Assembly: GCA_964440345.1 (NCBI GenBank)
Contig: CAYTSA010000036.1
Location: forward strand, 1-33,996
Source of the DNA: CAYTSA01 sp964440345
Lineage (GTDB): Bacteria > Desulfobacterota > Desulfovibrionia > Desulfovibrionales > Desulfovibrionaceae
Length of the DNA: 33,996 nt
Direction of reading: 5' to 3'
This document shows, piece by piece, positions 1 to 7,274 of the stretch (position 1 is its first letter; the number at the start of each line of letters is the position of its first letter). The notes below the pieces were generated by a model. That model was not told the origin of the DNA, did not search any database, and saw only the letters and a program-made list of their open reading frames with translations. The position numbers and the translations under genes were made by a program.

Positions 1-60
1 ATGGGTATGAATAAACACGGCAGGTGAAGGAAAGCGGCCACGAGCGCCAAAGGCTCGTTG

Positions 61-109
61 CGCATCATGTTGCGCGGGGCGCAGCTGTGCGCCAGCGCAA
101 CATGATGCG
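61..109. repeat. Large imperfect hairpin (inverted repeat)
   Basis: Positions 61-75 and 95-109 are perfect reverse complements over 15 bp (arm CGCATCATGTTGCGC). Inside, 78-83 and 88-93 pair again (GGCGCA/TGCGCC) around a GCTG tetraloop, with only G76, G77 and A94 unpaired. A smaller dyad (CGAGC/GCTCG, 41-45 and 53-57) lies next to it. It sits about 57 nt past the stop of the minus-strand STAS gene, so it may act as a transcript end or a 3' stabilising structure, but no T-run follows on either strand. It could also be a REP-like element. Nothing protein-coding is seen in 1-165. Confidence 0.6.
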
Positions 110-165
110 GCGCGGAACATGAAAAAAGAAGTTGTGTGCGTGTGAAAAAAAGCCGGGCGAGCGTC

Positions 166-489
166 CTACCCCCCCAGCGCGTCCTCCACTGTGGGGTGCA
201 CTTGCAGCAGCATGTCGTAGCCGGAGATGGTGAACACTTCCAGAATGTAGTCCCGCAGGCCGCACACGGCCAGGGAGCCGCCTTTTTTGGTGATGCGCTG
301 GAAGGTCATCACCAGCACCCGCAGGCCGGAGCTGTTGATGTACTCCAGGTCGCTGAAGTCCACCACGATTTTTTGCAGGTCTTCGTCCAGCAGGCCCAGC
401 ATCAACTCTTCAAACTCCTGGTTAGTGGAGCCGTCCAGGCGGCCGGCCACGTTGACTATGGCGGTTCCGTTTTTGCGTTGTACATCCAT
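166..489 (-). CDS. STAS-domain anti-sigma factor antagonist (SpoIIAA/RsbV-like)
   Basis: This is a single STAS domain of about 107 residues, the usual family length. It has the beta-strand pattern VDFSDLEYINSSGLRVLV, where the SSG serine (the second Ser) matches the residue that partner-switching kinases phosphorylate in SpoIIAA. In known systems the unphosphorylated form captures the anti-sigma kinase and frees its target. The ATPase gene lies 32-45 nt upstream on the same strand, so the pair is probably co-transcribed and interacts. An upstream in-frame GTG at 501 would add four residues, but it abuts the AGGAG Shine-Dalgarno sequence with no spacing, so the ATG at 489 is preferred. No sigma factor or PP2C phosphatase is visible nearby, so the controlled target is unknown; regulation of the divergent ABC operon is only a guess. 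Confidence 0.85.
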   Translation of the reverse strand: MDVQRKNGTAIVNVAGRLDGSTNQEFEELMLGLLDEDLQKIVVDFSDLEYINSSGLRVLVMTFQRITKKGGSLAVCGLRDYILEVFTISGYDMLLQVHPTVEDALGG

Positions 490-533
490 GGCGTCCTTCA
501 CTCCTTTATGTATGATACGCCTTCTACAGTGCG

Positions 534-968
534 TCAGGCGTTTTGTTCTATGCGTTTGGTAAGCACGACCACGTTGCGGCCGCCGGCCCTTTCGTAGCTC
601 AGGCTGTCCATAAAATGTTTCACCAGGTGAATGCCCATGCCGCCGATTTGCCTTTTACGCTGCTCCAGCGGGACGTCCAGTTCAGGCTCATCAGCTTTCA
701 GGGGGTTGAAGGGCGCGCCGTCGTCCTCAATGCGCACGTGCAGCTGGTCCCCTTCCATGGACATGGTCACCTCAATGGCGTGCCTGTCGCAGTCGCAGTA
801 GCCGTAGTCGATAACGTTGGTCAGCAGTTCGTCCAGGGCCAGGGAAAGAGAAAAAACCGACCGCGGGTCAAGGTTGTGCGTCTCGCCGAACGACTCCACC
901 AGCTCGGGCAGACGGGTGAGTTCGTCCTTGGAGTTGAAGAGGGCGAAGGAGACGGAGGGCGTGTTCAT
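534..968 (-). CDS. RsbW/SpoIIAB-like GHKL serine kinase / anti-sigma ATPase
   Basis: The 144-residue protein is a lone HATPase_c_2 (GHKL) domain. The N-box ALDELLTNVIDYG spans about residues 44-56, with E47 and N51 as expected Mg-ATP ligands. The G1 box is EDDGAPF (81-87) and the G2 box IGGMGIHLV (108-116). There is no membrane segment or dimerisation/phosphotransfer domain, so this is a partner-switch kinase and not a two-component kinase. Known relatives bind and inhibit a sigma factor or other partner and phosphorylate a STAS antagonist, which here is encoded just downstream. The ATG at 968 has a weak AGG upstream. The gene is divergent from the ABC exporter gene, with 98 bp between starts. 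Confidence 0.85.
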   Translation of the reverse strand: MNTPSVSFALFNSKDELTRLPELVESFGETHNLDPRSVFSLSLALDELLTNVIDYGYCDCDRHAIEVTMSMEGDQLHVRIEDDGAPFNPLKADEPELDVPLEQRKRQIGGMGIHLVKHFMDSLSYERAGGRNVVVLTKRIEQNA

Positions 969-1066
969 GCTGTTTGCCTGGTTACATAGTCACAGATATT
1001 TCTGTTTTAAAAAAGACTTGAAGCGACGTCAACAAATGATGTACCTCACTCGCAGGAGAACCTGCC

Positions 1067-3607
1067 ATGAGCGATATCACTAAACGATCCATTTATTCCT
1101 GGATTTTTTACAAGAATACCAAGCTCCAGATTATTCTGCTGTTGATCATTGGGGTAACGGTGGCGGCCAGGGTCTTCCCCCTGGAGATGCAGAAACGCAT
1201 CATCAACAAAGCCATCGGCATGAAGGATTTCGAGCTGCTGCTGCTCTATTGCGGCCTGTACCTTTTTGCAGTGGTTCTGGCTGGAGTGCTCAAATTTGTC
1301 ATCAACGCCATACAAAACTACATCGGGCAGCGGACGTTGGTGCACATACGCGAGCAGGTCTACGACCATGTGATGAGCTTGCCCTTGCCTTTTTTCCGGC
1401 GCACCCAGCCTGGGCTGGTCATATCCTCGCTCACTTCAGAACTGGCCGCCGTGGCCGAATTTGTGGGCAGCGCCCTGGCTGTTCCCGTGGTCAACATACT
1501 CACGCTGCTGGCCTTTGCCGGTTACATGTTCTACCTCAACCCGCTGCTGGCCATTGTCAGCCTCTCCATCTATCCGGTGGAGATGCTGATAATTCCAAAG
1601 CTGCAGCGCAAGGCCAACAAAACCAACCGAGAGCGCATCAACGAAACCCGCAAGCTTTCTGGACTTATCGGCGAGACCATCTCCGGCATCCACGAAGTGC
1701 ACGGCAACGGGTCTTATAATCTGGAGCTAAAGCGGTTCAGCACCATGGCGAAGGAGCTGTTCCGGCTGAACTACAGAATGAACATCTTCAAATACGGCAT
1801 CAAGTTCACCAACAATTTTTTCCAGAGCCTGGGGCCTTTTATCCTCTTTCTGCTGGGCGGCTATCTGGCCATCAACGGTCGCTTCGACCTGGGCGCGCTG
1901 GTGGCTTTTCTTTCGGCGTATGAAAAAGTCTACGATCCGTGGAAGGAGCTGATGGACTTTTACCAAGTCTATCAAGACAGCCTGGTGCGGTACAAAAACG
2001 TCATGGAGTATTTTGACGAGCAGCCGGACTTCGCCATGACAGCCATAGGCCGGGAGCCGTATCAGCTGACCGGGGACATTTCGATGCAGGACGTGCACTA
2101 CGTGGTGGGCGGCAACATCAGGTTGCTCGACCGCGTGAACCTGAACTTGAAGGCCGGGGAGCACCTGGCTGTGGTGGGTTTTTCCGGCAGCGGCAAATCC
2201 ACAATGGCTTTGACTGTGGCCCAGATATATAAGAACACAGCCGGCACAATAACGCTGGGCGGCCATGACCTGTCTACGCTGACCAAGCAGGACGTGGCGA
2301 CAAACATTGGCGTGGTGGCGCAGCATCCCTTTATATTCAACGGTACGATACGGGAAAACCTGCTTTACTCTTGCCAGGCGCTTGTAGACCGGGCTCAAGA
2401 GGAGGGCCGCGAGCCTGTGGGCTGCGAACTGCCGGACCTGGACCGGATGATCGAAGCCGTGCAGCAGGTCGGTCTGTTCCAGGACGTGCTCGTCTTTGGC
2501 TTGCGCACGGTCATTTCTAAAGGCGAAAGCCAGGAGCTGGTCGCCACCATCATTCAGATGCGCAAGCAATTCCAGGAGCGCTACGGCGAGGACTTGGCAA
2601 AGGACGTGGAATTCAACGACCCGGAAGCGTTCATGCACACCAACTCCGTGGCGGTGAACATACTCTTCGCCGACCCCGTGGACGAGAGCTTTGCCGTGCA
2701 CAGTCTGCACAAAAACGAGTTTTTCCTGGAGTTTCTGGACCAAGGCGGGCTGAAGGCAGTTCTCTTTGACTTGGGGGCCCGGCTTGCGGCCGAGACAGTG
2801 GATATTCTGGGCAACATAGAAGAGAGCCCGGACCTGTTCGACCAGAGCCCCATAGAACCCAAAGATGTCGATGAGTTCCGGCGCATAATTGACCGTCTGC
2901 CCAAGGGCGGTGACGTGGATATAGTTCCGGCTGTGGAAAAGCTTTCAAGCGAAGATAAAGCAATGCTGCTCAAGGTCGCCTTGATATTCACTCCGGCTGA
3001 ACACCCTATGATCAGTCCCTCCCGATCATTCATGGATCGCATTCTGGAGGCTCGGAAAGCCTTCCGGCAAAAGGTCGAGGCTGAAAAGCCTGAAGCCTTT
3101 ACGTTCTTTGAGCCAGAGTCCTACTTCCACAGCCAGACCTTGATGGAAAACATTATCTACGGGCACATCCGGCGCGAAAGCGCAGGCGCCGCGCAGCGGG
3201 TGAACCAGCGGCTGATGCAACTGCTCATTGAAGAGAATTTGCTGGAACAGGTGGTGGGCATGGGCCTGGAGTTTGAAGTTGGCAGCCAGGGCGACCGGCT
3301 CTCCGGCGGGCAGCGGCAAAAGCTTGCCCTGGCCCGAGCCGTGCTCAAGGACCCGCCAGTGCTCATTCTGGACGAGGCCACGTCCGCCCTGGACAATGCT
3401 TCGCAAAAACGCATCCAGGACCTGATCGAGCGCAAATGGAAGGGCCGGGCCACGGTCATTGCCGTGGTGCACCGTCTGGACACCATCAAAAATTTCGACC
3501 GTGTGGCTGTGATGAAGACCGGACGCATCATTGAAACTGGCTCGTACAACGAGCTGATGGAACGCAAGGGAGTGCTCTATGAGCTTATTCACGGGAAACG
3601 ACAGTAG
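1067..3607 (+). CDS. ABC exporter with large insertion inside the ATPase domain
   Basis: The 846-residue protein fuses a type I exporter membrane domain (about residues 15-310, six predicted helices) to an ATP-binding domain. Walker A is GFSGSGKST (371-379), the Q-loop glutamine is Q419, the signature is LSGGQ (745-749), Walker B ends in D769-E770, and the H-loop is H802. All catalytic residues are intact. The Q-loop and signature are over 320 residues apart, against roughly 70-75 in ordinary exporters. The extra 250 or so residues contain further copies of the Q-loop-following motif at 519-531 and 683-695. The start has AGGAG at 1054-1058. The 3' end overlaps the next gene by 29 bp, implying coupled synthesis. 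I believe related long ABC proteins exist in other proteobacteria, but the substrate is unknown. Confidence 0.85.
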   Translation: MSDITKRSIYSWIFYKNTKLQIILLLIIGVTVAARVFPLEMQKRIINKAIGMKDFELLLLYCGLYLFAVVLAGVLKFVINAIQNYIGQRTLVHIREQVYDHVMSLPLPFFRRTQPGLVISSLTSELAAVAEFVGSALAVPVVNILTLLAFAGYMFYLNPLLAIVSLSIYPVEMLIIPKLQRKANKTNRERINETRKLSGLIGETISGIHEVHGNGSYNLELKRFSTMAKELFRLNYRMNIFKYGIKFTNNFFQSLGPFILFLLGGYLAINGRFDLGALVAFLSAYEKVYDPWKELMDFYQVYQDSLVRYKNVMEYFDEQPDFAMTAIGREPYQLTGDISMQDVHYVVGGNIRLLDRVNLNLKAGEHLAVVGFSGSGKSTMALTVAQIYKNTAGTITLGGHDLSTLTKQDVATNIGVVAQHPFIFNGTIRENLLYSCQALVDRAQEEGREPVGCELPDLDRMIEAVQQVGLFQDVLVFGLRTVISKGESQELVATIIQMRKQFQERYGEDLAKDVEFNDPEAFMHTNSVAVNILFADPVDESFAVHSLHKNEFFLEFLDQGGLKAVLFDLGARLAAETVDILGNIEESPDLFDQSPIEPKDVDEFRRIIDRLPKGGDVDIVPAVEKLSSEDKAMLLKVALIFTPAEHPMISPSRSFMDRILEARKAFRQKVEAEKPEAFTFFEPESYFHSQTLMENIIYGHIRRESAGAAQRVNQRLMQLLIEENLLEQVVGMGLEFEVGSQGDRLSGGQRQKLALARAVLKDPPVLILDEATSALDNASQKRIQDLIERKWKGRATVIAVVHRLDTIKNFDRVAVMKTGRIIETGSYNELMERKGVLYELIHGKRQ

Positions 3608-4109
3608 CTGCGATTCCTGCGACTACAAGGCCAATCTGGAAACATTGCGGTCCATCCCCTTTTTTTCCGGGTCGTCGCTGGAAACGCTCAAAGTGTTGGC
3701 GTACATAAGCCGCCGCATGCACTACCGGGACGGAGAAGCGCTCTTTGAGCAGGAGGAACTGGACGACAAAGCGTATTTCATTCTCTCCGGCTATGCAGAA
3801 CTGGCGTGCGAACGAGAAGGCGAATTCCATTCTGTGGGCGTGCTCGAACCAGGGGCTTTCGTGGGCGGTCTCAGCCTGCTGTGTGAAAGCAAGAGGCTTT
3901 TTACACTGCGGGCTCAGGGGGATATGAGCTGCATGGTCTTTGAGCGCAACAAAGCCTGGCCGCGCATCTCCGGCGAACCTGAGGCCATGAAGGCTGTGGT
4001 GCAGAATCTGGTCAAGCTGGTGGTGCAGTGGGAAGAACATTCCATGACACAGTTGCTGGCGTCCGGGTCGCCGCTGGACCTGAACAGCGCCGGGGTCAGT
4101 CTGCTGTAG
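3579..4109 (+). CDS. Cyclic nucleotide-binding-fold regulatory protein
   Basis: The 176-residue protein has one cNMP-binding beta-barrel at about residues 25-130 (RDGEALFEQEELDDKAYFIL, then VGVLEPGAFVGGLSLL). No helix-turn-helix follows, so it is not a CRP/FNR transcription factor. The phosphate-binding cassette looks degenerate: the usual G-E-L/I-x-L is G-G-L-S-L, although an RLFTLRA stretch keeps an arginine nearby. It may therefore bind another ligand or only proteins. The ATG lies inside the 3' end of the ABC exporter gene (29-bp overlap), so the likely role is as a regulatory partner of that transporter. N-terminal C-x2-C (SCDSCD) could bind metal or be redox active. Its 3' end overlaps the convergent 3D-domain gene by 14 bp. 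Confidence 0.75.
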   Translation: MSLFTGNDSSCDSCDYKANLETLRSIPFFSGSSLETLKVLAYISRRMHYRDGEALFEQEELDDKAYFILSGYAELACEREGEFHSVGVLEPGAFVGGLSLLCESKRLFTLRAQGDMSCMVFERNKAWPRISGEPEAMKAVVQNLVKLVVQWEEHSMTQLLASGSPLDLNSAGVSLL

Positions 4110-4656
4110 CCTCGGCTCGGGTTTCTTCAGCATCCTTGGCCGACGGATCAGCGTCCAGCAGAAAGACGTTCAGGGTCTTGCGTCCGAATTGCAGAGCCTG
4201 TTGCGTGTCGTGCATAAAAATATCCAGCTGCTTGCGTTTGCGCTCGTGCATCAAATCGTCTATAGTATACACGCCATAGTCTTCTACGTAAACTTTTTTT
4301 CCAAACACCCAGCCCATATCGAACAGGTCTCGGGAGACTGCCACTATGCCTTTTTGCACGGTGCGGTTGCTGGCGGTCTTGGTGGGAGTGTCGTCCGTCT
4401 CAGAGCTGCGGGCGCTATAAGCGGTCACTGTCAGCTTCATGTGCCTGTTGTAGTTGCGCAGCCGTTTGTGGTTGGCCAGGATGAAACGGTAGAGCAGTTT
4501 CACTGTGTCTTCCTTGGCTGCGACCATGTTCTCCAGGTCCTGGAACTTGGACTGGTAATCGCGAATCTGTTCGCTCAGGCCGCTGATGCGCTGCTGTTGA
4601 TTCATCGTGATTCCGATCATGACGGCGACTGCGAGTGTGAGCAGGACTTTCCACAT
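4096..4656 (-). CDS. Membrane-anchored 3D-domain protein
   Basis: The 186-residue protein has an N-terminal hydrophobic anchor (residues 2-18), a coiled-coil-like stretch (about 20-65), and a C-terminal 3D domain. That domain is recognised by TVTAYSARSSETDD, the segment VAVSRDLFDMGWVFGKKVYV, and three aspartate positions around VEDYG, YTIDDLM and LDIFM. The 3D fold is shared with the MltA C-terminus and resuscitation-promoting/YabE-type proteins, which cut or bind peptidoglycan. Here it would face the periplasm. No other catalytic module is visible, so the enzymatic activity is uncertain. The gene stands alone, divergent from mrp and convergent with the cNMP-fold gene. Confidence 0.8.
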   Translation of the reverse strand: MWKVLLTLAVAVMIGITMNQQQRISGLSEQIRDYQSKFQDLENMVAAKEDTVKLLYRFILANHKRLRNYNRHMKLTVTAYSARSSETDDTPTKTASNRTVQKGIVAVSRDLFDMGWVFGKKVYVEDYGVYTIDDLMHERKRKQLDIFMHDTQQALQFGRKTLNVFLLDADPSAKDAEETRAEATAD

Positions 4657-4841
4657 AGGCGGTACAATGGCCTATATAAGAGCCTGTGGCAAGGAAGAAT
4701 GCATGTAAATACACACTCACCGCATCTGCACGTATATGGTGAGCAACACGGCGGCGCACGGGGAACTTTTGGGATGCCTTCAGCGTATGCTCGCTTGCCA
4801 TCATTTCCCGCAAAAAAATACTCAGTTTTCGCCTCAGCATC

Positions 4842-4869
4842 TTGACTCGCACGCCAAAGACCATATATC
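4842..4869 (+). promoter_or_regulatory. Candidate sigma70-type promoter of the Mrp gene
   Basis: TTGACT (4842-4847) is followed after 16 nt by TATATC (4864-4869), about 36 nt before the ATG at 4906. AGGAG sits just before the start codon. This is a motif match only. Confidence 0.4.
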
Positions 4870-4905
4870 TGCGGCACATCTTTTACGACACAGGAGAACG
4901 AAACC

Positions 4906-5775
4906 ATGAGCGAATCGAGTTGCGGGAGCTGTCCCAGCGCGGGCGGCTGCAGCCCTGCGGATCAGGAACAATGCGGCGTTGATCCGGCGGAACAGCGCAT
5001 GCAGAGGGTGCTGGGCAAGATCAAGCACAAGATAGTTGTCCTTTCCGGCAAGGGCGGGGTGGGCAAGTCGTCAGTGGCTGTCAATATTGCGGTGACGCTG
5101 GCCCTGGCCGGCAAGCGCGTGGGCTTGCTGGATATCGACGTGCACGGCCCGTCTGTGCCCAGGCTGCTCAGTCTGCAGGGTTCACAGCCGCAAGTGACCG
5201 GCGAGAACGTCTTTGACCCCATTCCCTGGTCTCAGAACCTGTCTGTCATGTCCTTGGGCTTTTTGCTGCCCAATGCGGAACAGGCTGTGGTCTGGCGCGG
5301 GCCGGTGAAGATGGGCATGATTACACAGTTCGTGCGCGACGTGAACTGGGGCGAATTGGACTATCTGGTGGTGGATTGCCCTCCTGGCACGGGCGATGAA
5401 CCGCTTACCGCGTTGCAGACTCTGGGCCCGGACGCCAAGGCCGTGGTGGTCACCACGCCTCAGGCTGTGGCCATTGACGACGTGCGGCGTTCAGTTTCCT
5501 TCTGCCGCGAGCTGGGCAACCCGGTGCTGGGCATCGTAGAGAACATGAGCGGCTTTGTCTGTTCCCACTGCAACCAGATAGAGCACGTCTTCGGCGAGGG
5601 CGGCGGTGAAGAACTGGCCAGGGAAATGGGCGCGCCTTTCCTGGGACGCATCCCCCTGGACCCTGAAATGGTCCGCGCTGCGGACGAGGGCTATGTGTTC
5701 ATGAAGGCCAAGGCCGACACCCCGGCCGGCCAGGCTATACAAGCCGTTGTGCAGCCCATTCTTGATTTGCCGTAG
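4906..5775 (+). CDS. Mrp/NBP35-family Fe-S cluster carrier ATPase
   Basis: The 289-residue P-loop protein has the deviant Walker A SGKGGVGKSS (47-56), then LLDIDVHGPSVPRLL, VDCPPGTGDEPL and the C-terminal C219-x2-C222 (VCSHC), which in this family holds a bridging [4Fe-4S] cluster between subunits of a dimer. The N-terminus adds four cysteines (C6, C9, C15, C23) as in NBP35-type proteins, which may bind a second cluster. The known role is to assemble or transfer Fe-S clusters to apo-proteins in the cytosol. The start is supported by an AGGAG ten nt upstream. It is monocistronic, with its own candidate promoter and a downstream hairpin. NadA in this same window is a potential Fe-S client, but nothing in the sequence links them. 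Confidence 0.92.
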   Translation: MSESSCGSCPSAGGCSPADQEQCGVDPAEQRMQRVLGKIKHKIVVLSGKGGVGKSSVAVNIAVTLALAGKRVGLLDIDVHGPSVPRLLSLQGSQPQVTGENVFDPIPWSQNLSVMSLGFLLPNAEQAVVWRGPVKMGMITQFVRDVNWGELDYLVVDCPPGTGDEPLTALQTLGPDAKAVVVTTPQAVAIDDVRRSVSFCRELGNPVLGIVENMSGFVCSHCNQIEHVFGEGGGEELAREMGAPFLGRIPLDPEMVRAADEGYVFMKAKADTPAGQAIQAVVQPILDLP

Positions 5776-5795
5776 ATAGCGGTAAATGCCGGCGT

Positions 5796-5842
5796 GAGAG
5801 CGCGGCGGCGAAGACTGCCGCGTGCTCTCGCGTTGCGCTTTT
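5796..5842 (+). terminator. Probable terminator after the Mrp gene
   Basis: GAGAGC-GCGGC (5796-5806) pairs with GCCGC (5817-5821) and GCTCTC (5824-5829), with a 2-nt bulge. A pyrimidine-rich tail containing TTTT follows about 9 nt later. It is moderate evidence for termination, since the T-run is short and offset. Confidence 0.45.
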
Positions 5843-5860
5843 CCCTTCTCCTGTGGCGCG

Positions 5861-5888
5861 TCCCTGCGAGACAATATCCCTGCGAGAC
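5861..5888. repeat. Pair of 12-bp direct repeats upstream of the M23 gene
   Basis: TCCCTGCGAGAC occurs at 5861-5872 and again at 5877-5888, a 16-bp period. It lies about 90-115 bp before the M23 peptidase start and could be a regulator-binding site. There is no match to a known operator that I can name. Confidence 0.5.
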
Positions 5889-5975
5889 GTTGCAGCCTGT
5901 CAGCCAATGTCATATTCTGCCGAACAAAGCACATGCCGCCAGGACAGGGTTGTGGCGCAACCAAAGGGTATATTT

Positions 5976-6839
5976 ATGGGCGTGACTTTTTCTAGATTAG
6001 TTCTAGTCGTTTGTTTTATCACATCATTTTGTGCAACTGCTGCGGGAGCCGTCTCATTGCGCTGTCCGGCTGCCATATCCCCGGGGAAAGCCTTTGTGGT
6101 CACTCTGCAGGCGGACGCAGCACCGGATTCTGCGTCTGTTGTCTGGCAGGACAAGACGGTAACGCCCCGGCCAACTCCTGGCGGGGAGGGCTGGACGGCC
6201 ACCGCCTTGCTGGGGCTGGACATAGACGATACGGCGACGCGTTCGGTTGCGAGGGCTCTTGTGGCCGCCGGCGGGGAAACGCTGCAACTGGACTGCGTCA
6301 TGGACATAGCGCCTGTGGCTTACGAGGAGCAGCATTTGAGTGTGGGCCGCAAGTATGTTTCCCTGTCCCAGGAGGACCTGGACCGGCACTGGAATGAGAA
6401 GGCTCGGGTAACGAAAGTTCTGGAATCCGTCAGTCCCTTGCCCGGCCTGCAGCCGCCCCTGGTCCGGCCCGTGCCGGGGGTGGTGAATAGTCCTTTTGGT
6501 CTGCGCCGGTTCTTTAACGGCGAGCCCCGCAAGCCCCATAGCGGCGTAGATTTGCACGCCTCCCAGGACGATCCGGTTTTGGCCTGCGCCGACGGCGTGG
6601 TCGTCCTGGCCGAGGAGCACTTTTTCGCCGGCAACGCCGTCTATATTGACCATGGACAGGGCGCGGTATCCATGTATATGCATTTATCAGCCATTGACGT
6701 GGCAACAGGCGAGAAGGTAAGCGCCGGGCAGGTGCTCGGCCGCATAGGGGCCACGGGCCGGGTGACCGGGCCGCATCTGCATTTCGGCTTGTCGGTGCTG
6801 TCTGCCCGGGTTGATCCACTGCCGCTTTTTGAGGAATGA
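5976..6839 (+). CDS. Secreted M23 family metallopeptidase (LytM-like)
   Basis: The 287-residue protein begins with a signal peptide (VTFSRLVLVVCFITSFCATA, cleavage near residue 25), an Ig-like beta-rich region to about residue 110, and a C-terminal M23 domain. Zinc ligands are visible as H188-x3-D192 (HSGVDL) and H269 within HLHFGL (H267-x-H269), so it should be an active peptidoglycan endopeptidase. The reading frame is open upstream to 5853, but the ATG at 5976 puts the signal peptide at the N-terminus and has AAAGGG at good spacing. It runs straight into xseB, which suggests an operon with xseB-ispA-dxs, an arrangement I associate with Desulfovibrio relatives. Confidence 0.9.
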   Translation: MGVTFSRLVLVVCFITSFCATAAGAVSLRCPAAISPGKAFVVTLQADAAPDSASVVWQDKTVTPRPTPGGEGWTATALLGLDIDDTATRSVARALVAAGGETLQLDCVMDIAPVAYEEQHLSVGRKYVSLSQEDLDRHWNEKARVTKVLESVSPLPGLQPPLVRPVPGVVNSPFGLRRFFNGEPRKPHSGVDLHASQDDPVLACADGVVVLAEEHFFAGNAVYIDHGQGAVSMYMHLSAIDVATGEKVSAGQVLGRIGATGRVTGPHLHFGLSVLSARVDPLPLFEE

Positions 6840-6841
6840 GC

Positions 6842-7105
6842 ATGACGAAAGCCAAGAAACCGAATTTTGAGCAACAGATAAAGCGTCTGCGCGAGGTGGT
6901 GCAGGAGCTGGAGCAGGGGGACCTGCCTTTGGAAAAGGGCGTGGCCTTATATAAAGAGGGCGTCTCCCTGGCTGCTTCCTGCCGCGAACAGCTGGCTAAG
7001 GCCAAGCACGAAATCGCCGTGCTTACTGAAGAAGGGCTACAGCCGCTAACATCTGCCGGAGAAGACGCCGACAGTTTTGAGCATGTCAACATAGAAGATG
7101 GTTAG
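6842..7105 (+). CDS. xseB: Exodeoxyribonuclease VII small subunit
   Basis: The roughly 87-residue protein matches XseB: NFEQQIKRLREVVQELEQGD, then LPLEKGVALYKEGVSLAASC, and a short acidic tail. XseB subunits wrap the large XseA subunit in the complex that degrades single-stranded DNA. An ATG at 6836 overlaps the M23 stop but is too close to GAGG (6831-6834); the ATG at 6842 has 7-nt spacing and is preferred. XseA is not in this window. Linkage of xseB to ispA and dxs is common in proteobacteria. Confidence 0.9.
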   Translation: MTKAKKPNFEQQIKRLREVVQELEQGDLPLEKGVALYKEGVSLAASCREQLAKAKHEIAVLTEEGLQPLTSAGEDADSFEHVNIEDG

Positions 7106-7197
7106 GGCCTGTTTCTGAATACCTGTCTGCTGCAATTATTCCTCAAACTCGCAACGAAAGTAATATAGAACAGCCCCTTGTTGCTCTGATGCATTTT

Positions 7198-7223
7198 CTT
7201 GAAACACGAATAATTGTTTCAAG
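7198..7223. promoter_or_regulatory. Dyad symmetry upstream of ispA
   Basis: CTTGAAAC (7198-7205) and GTTTCAAG (7216-7223) form a perfect 8-bp inverted repeat around 10 nt. It lies about 52 nt before the ispA start and has no T-run, so an operator or 5' leader hairpin is more likely than a terminator. A related TTTGAAAA/TTTTCAAA dyad lies upstream of dxs. Confidence 0.45.
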
Positions 7224-7274
7224 AGAGGGCGTTGTCTCAAGGCCAAAATGCCATATAAACACAGGAGAAAAGCA

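Noticed and set aside
65..265. 66-codon minus-strand frame in the first hairpin region
   Set aside because: It runs through the large hairpin and overlaps the STAS gene in another frame; no support.
1727..2743. 338-codon minus-strand frame opposite the ABC exporter
   Set aside because: Antisense to a protein with all ATPase motifs; the frame has no recognisable fold.
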